Origin: Hypoxylon rubiginosum
Lineage: Eukaryota > Ascomycota > Sordariomycetes > Xylariales > Hypoxylaceae
DNA length: 64,000 nucleotides
Assembly: GCA_902806565.1 (NCBI GenBank)
Contig: CADCXA010000029.1
Location: forward strand, 1,054,001-1,118,000
Direction of reading: 5' to 3'
Position numbers and translations under genes: made by a program. The notes beneath the pieces were generated by a model. The model ran no database searches. It saw only the letters and a list, made by a program, of their open reading frames with translations, and was not told the DNA's origin. Position 1 is the first letter of the stretch. Every line of letters begins with the position of its first letter. Shown in pieces: positions 62,733-64,000 of the stretch.

Positions 62733-64000
62733 ATGGCTATTAAACCTACCAATAAACCTAGAGTTATCGTAGCCGGCGGTGGCCCCGTTGGCCTGTTCAC
62801 TGCACACGCTCTGGCAAAAGCCAATATCGACTATGTAGTTCTCGAACAGCTACCTGAGGTCGTGAGATTAAGAGGCGCCGGCATCGTCCTCCTGCCAAAC
62901 ACGATGCGACTCCTTGACCAAATCGGACTCTGCGAGCGTACCGAGGAGCGAGGAACGAGACTCAACAGCAAGGTAAACTCGCTACAGAATGGAAAAGTCT
63001 TGTGCCGGTTTCCTCTCTTCGAGCCCATGCAAGAAGCGTTAGCCACACCCTAATATCCTCCCACAAAAGACTTAGGACCCTTACTGACACCACGCAAGTT
63101 TCGGATATTATACCCTCGGGTTTTCGCGGCGCGACTTACTCCAGATTCTGTACGAGAGTCTACCTGACCGCGAGAGTCGCGTCAAGACCAATGCACGAAT
63201 CGTTAACATCGAGACGCACGACAACGGAGTACGTGTCTATCTTGAAGACGGCAGCATCGAAGAGGGATCTATGGTCATCGGAGTCGATGGAGTTCATAGC
63301 AAGACAAGGGAGATCATGACAAAACTCGCTCGTGCATCGTCCGAGGATAAGGGCAAGGAGGACCCCTATCCCATGGCCGCCAGTTTCCAAGGACTTTTCG
63401 CCCGCGCCCCTTGCCGAGACGATATTCCGAAGGGCTGCTTCTTCGAGAGCCACGGTACCGGGGTGGCGTCACAGGTGGTCAACGGGAACGAATTCATGTA
63501 CTTCGCCGTCCTCAGGGCACTGCCCAAACCGACGACGGAAAGACGCAGGTACACTAGACAAGAGCTAGAGGAAGAGGCGAAGCGGCTGTCCGATGTTCAC
63601 ATATTTCCCACCGTCACGTTTAAGGAAATCTGGCAGAATTGCGACCACGAAAACGATGCCTCCCTTGTCCACATAGAGGAAGGTTTCCTCGACAAGTGGC
63701 ATCACGGCCGCATCGTCTTGCTGGGGGACGCCGTCCACAAGATGACGCCGATCAACGGGAACGGTGTAAACACGGGGCTGCAATCCGCCACCGTTCTCGT
63801 CAACCAGCTCCACGGCATCCTGAGTTCCGGCTCGAGTTTCACGGACGAAGCGTTAGAAAAGGCCTTCCACAACTACCAAACCACGCAAGAGGAGGGATGC
63901 CGCAAGATCTGCGAGCAAGGAGCCTTCATGACACGCCTAGTTACCTGGAGTACTTGGACAGGATGGTTTTTCGACCGGTTCATTGTGCCGTGGCTAAATC
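62733..64000 (+). CDS. FAD-dependent monooxygenase 3 (PaxM/PHBH type), runs off the right edge
   Basis: Exons 62733-63037 and 63099 to the window end; the 61-bp intron (gttagc..aag) restores the frame as MQEAFGYYTLGFSRRDLLQIL. At least 402 residues are present, the C-terminus missing. Class A flavoprotein: VIVAGGGPVGLFTAHALA, VIGVDGVHSKTR (DG motif) and GRIVLLGDAVHKMTPINGNGVNTG (GD motif). A following hydrophobic stretch (WSTWTGWFFDRFIVPWL) resembles the membrane-associated tail of PaxM-like epoxidases in fungal terpenoid and alkaloid pathways. It could belong to a secondary-metabolite cluster beyond the edge. Confidence 0.88.

Noticed and set aside
1..64000. CRISPR arrays, rRNA, bacterial operons
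   Set aside because: None seen; gene structure is eukaryotic with spliceosomal introns.

Overview
This is nuclear DNA of a filamentous ascomycete (Pezizomycotina, probably a Sordariomycete). Most genes carry several 45-120 bp GT-AG introns, and the families are typical of these fungi: Zn2Cys6 regulators, a Pth11-like receptor, a HET-domain protein, small secreted cysteine proteins, Dal5-type transporters. Intergenic DNA is strewn with TACCTA/TAGGTA hairpins. I saw no functional tRNA, rRNA or CRISPR. Exon borders were worked out by hand from splice signals and reading-frame closure; those that close exactly are given as joins inside the evidence.

Layout. 0.7-7.4 kb: a 2-oxoglutarate/Fe(II) oxygenase, a short-chain reductase, a secreted cysteine protein, a RIP-like gene-poor stretch, and a Pth11-like receptor. 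7.9-36.4 kb: the centrepiece, a dense apparent aromatic-compound catabolic cluster. It holds two APC permeases, a cytochrome P450, two paralogous FAD aromatic monooxygenases, an NmrA-like reductase, an aldehyde dehydrogenase, homogentisate dioxygenase, fumarylacetoacetase, a cupin and a dimeric alpha/beta barrel protein, two Zn2Cys6 regulators and a flavin amine oxidase. Most genes are arranged as head-to-head pairs sharing promoters of about 0.5-1.1 kb. A plausible flow is aromatic amine or amino acid uptake, oxidation by the amine oxidase and aldehyde dehydrogenase to an arylacetate, ring hydroxylation to homogentisate, then ring cleavage and hydrolysis to fumarate and acetoacetate. The maleylacetoacetate isomerase step is not in the window. 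One permease has a 1,136 bp TA-flanked DNA transposon sitting exactly inside an intron.

36.4-54 kb: an accessory region with a permease relic, four short cysteine-containing proteins (three of them with signal peptides, one resembling the RNase T1 fold with key catalytic residues missing), a Dal5-type transporter with a 9-nt exon, a DUF3632-like protein, an EthD protein, a broken Ras-like GTPase, a possible RBR-ligase fragment and a HET-domain gene whose start is problematic. 54.6-64 kb: a second transporter (with a 5-nt exon), a fructosyl-amine-oxidase-like flavoenzyme, a Zn2Cys6 regulator and an incomplete FAD monooxygenase running off the right edge; this may be a second small catabolic cluster.
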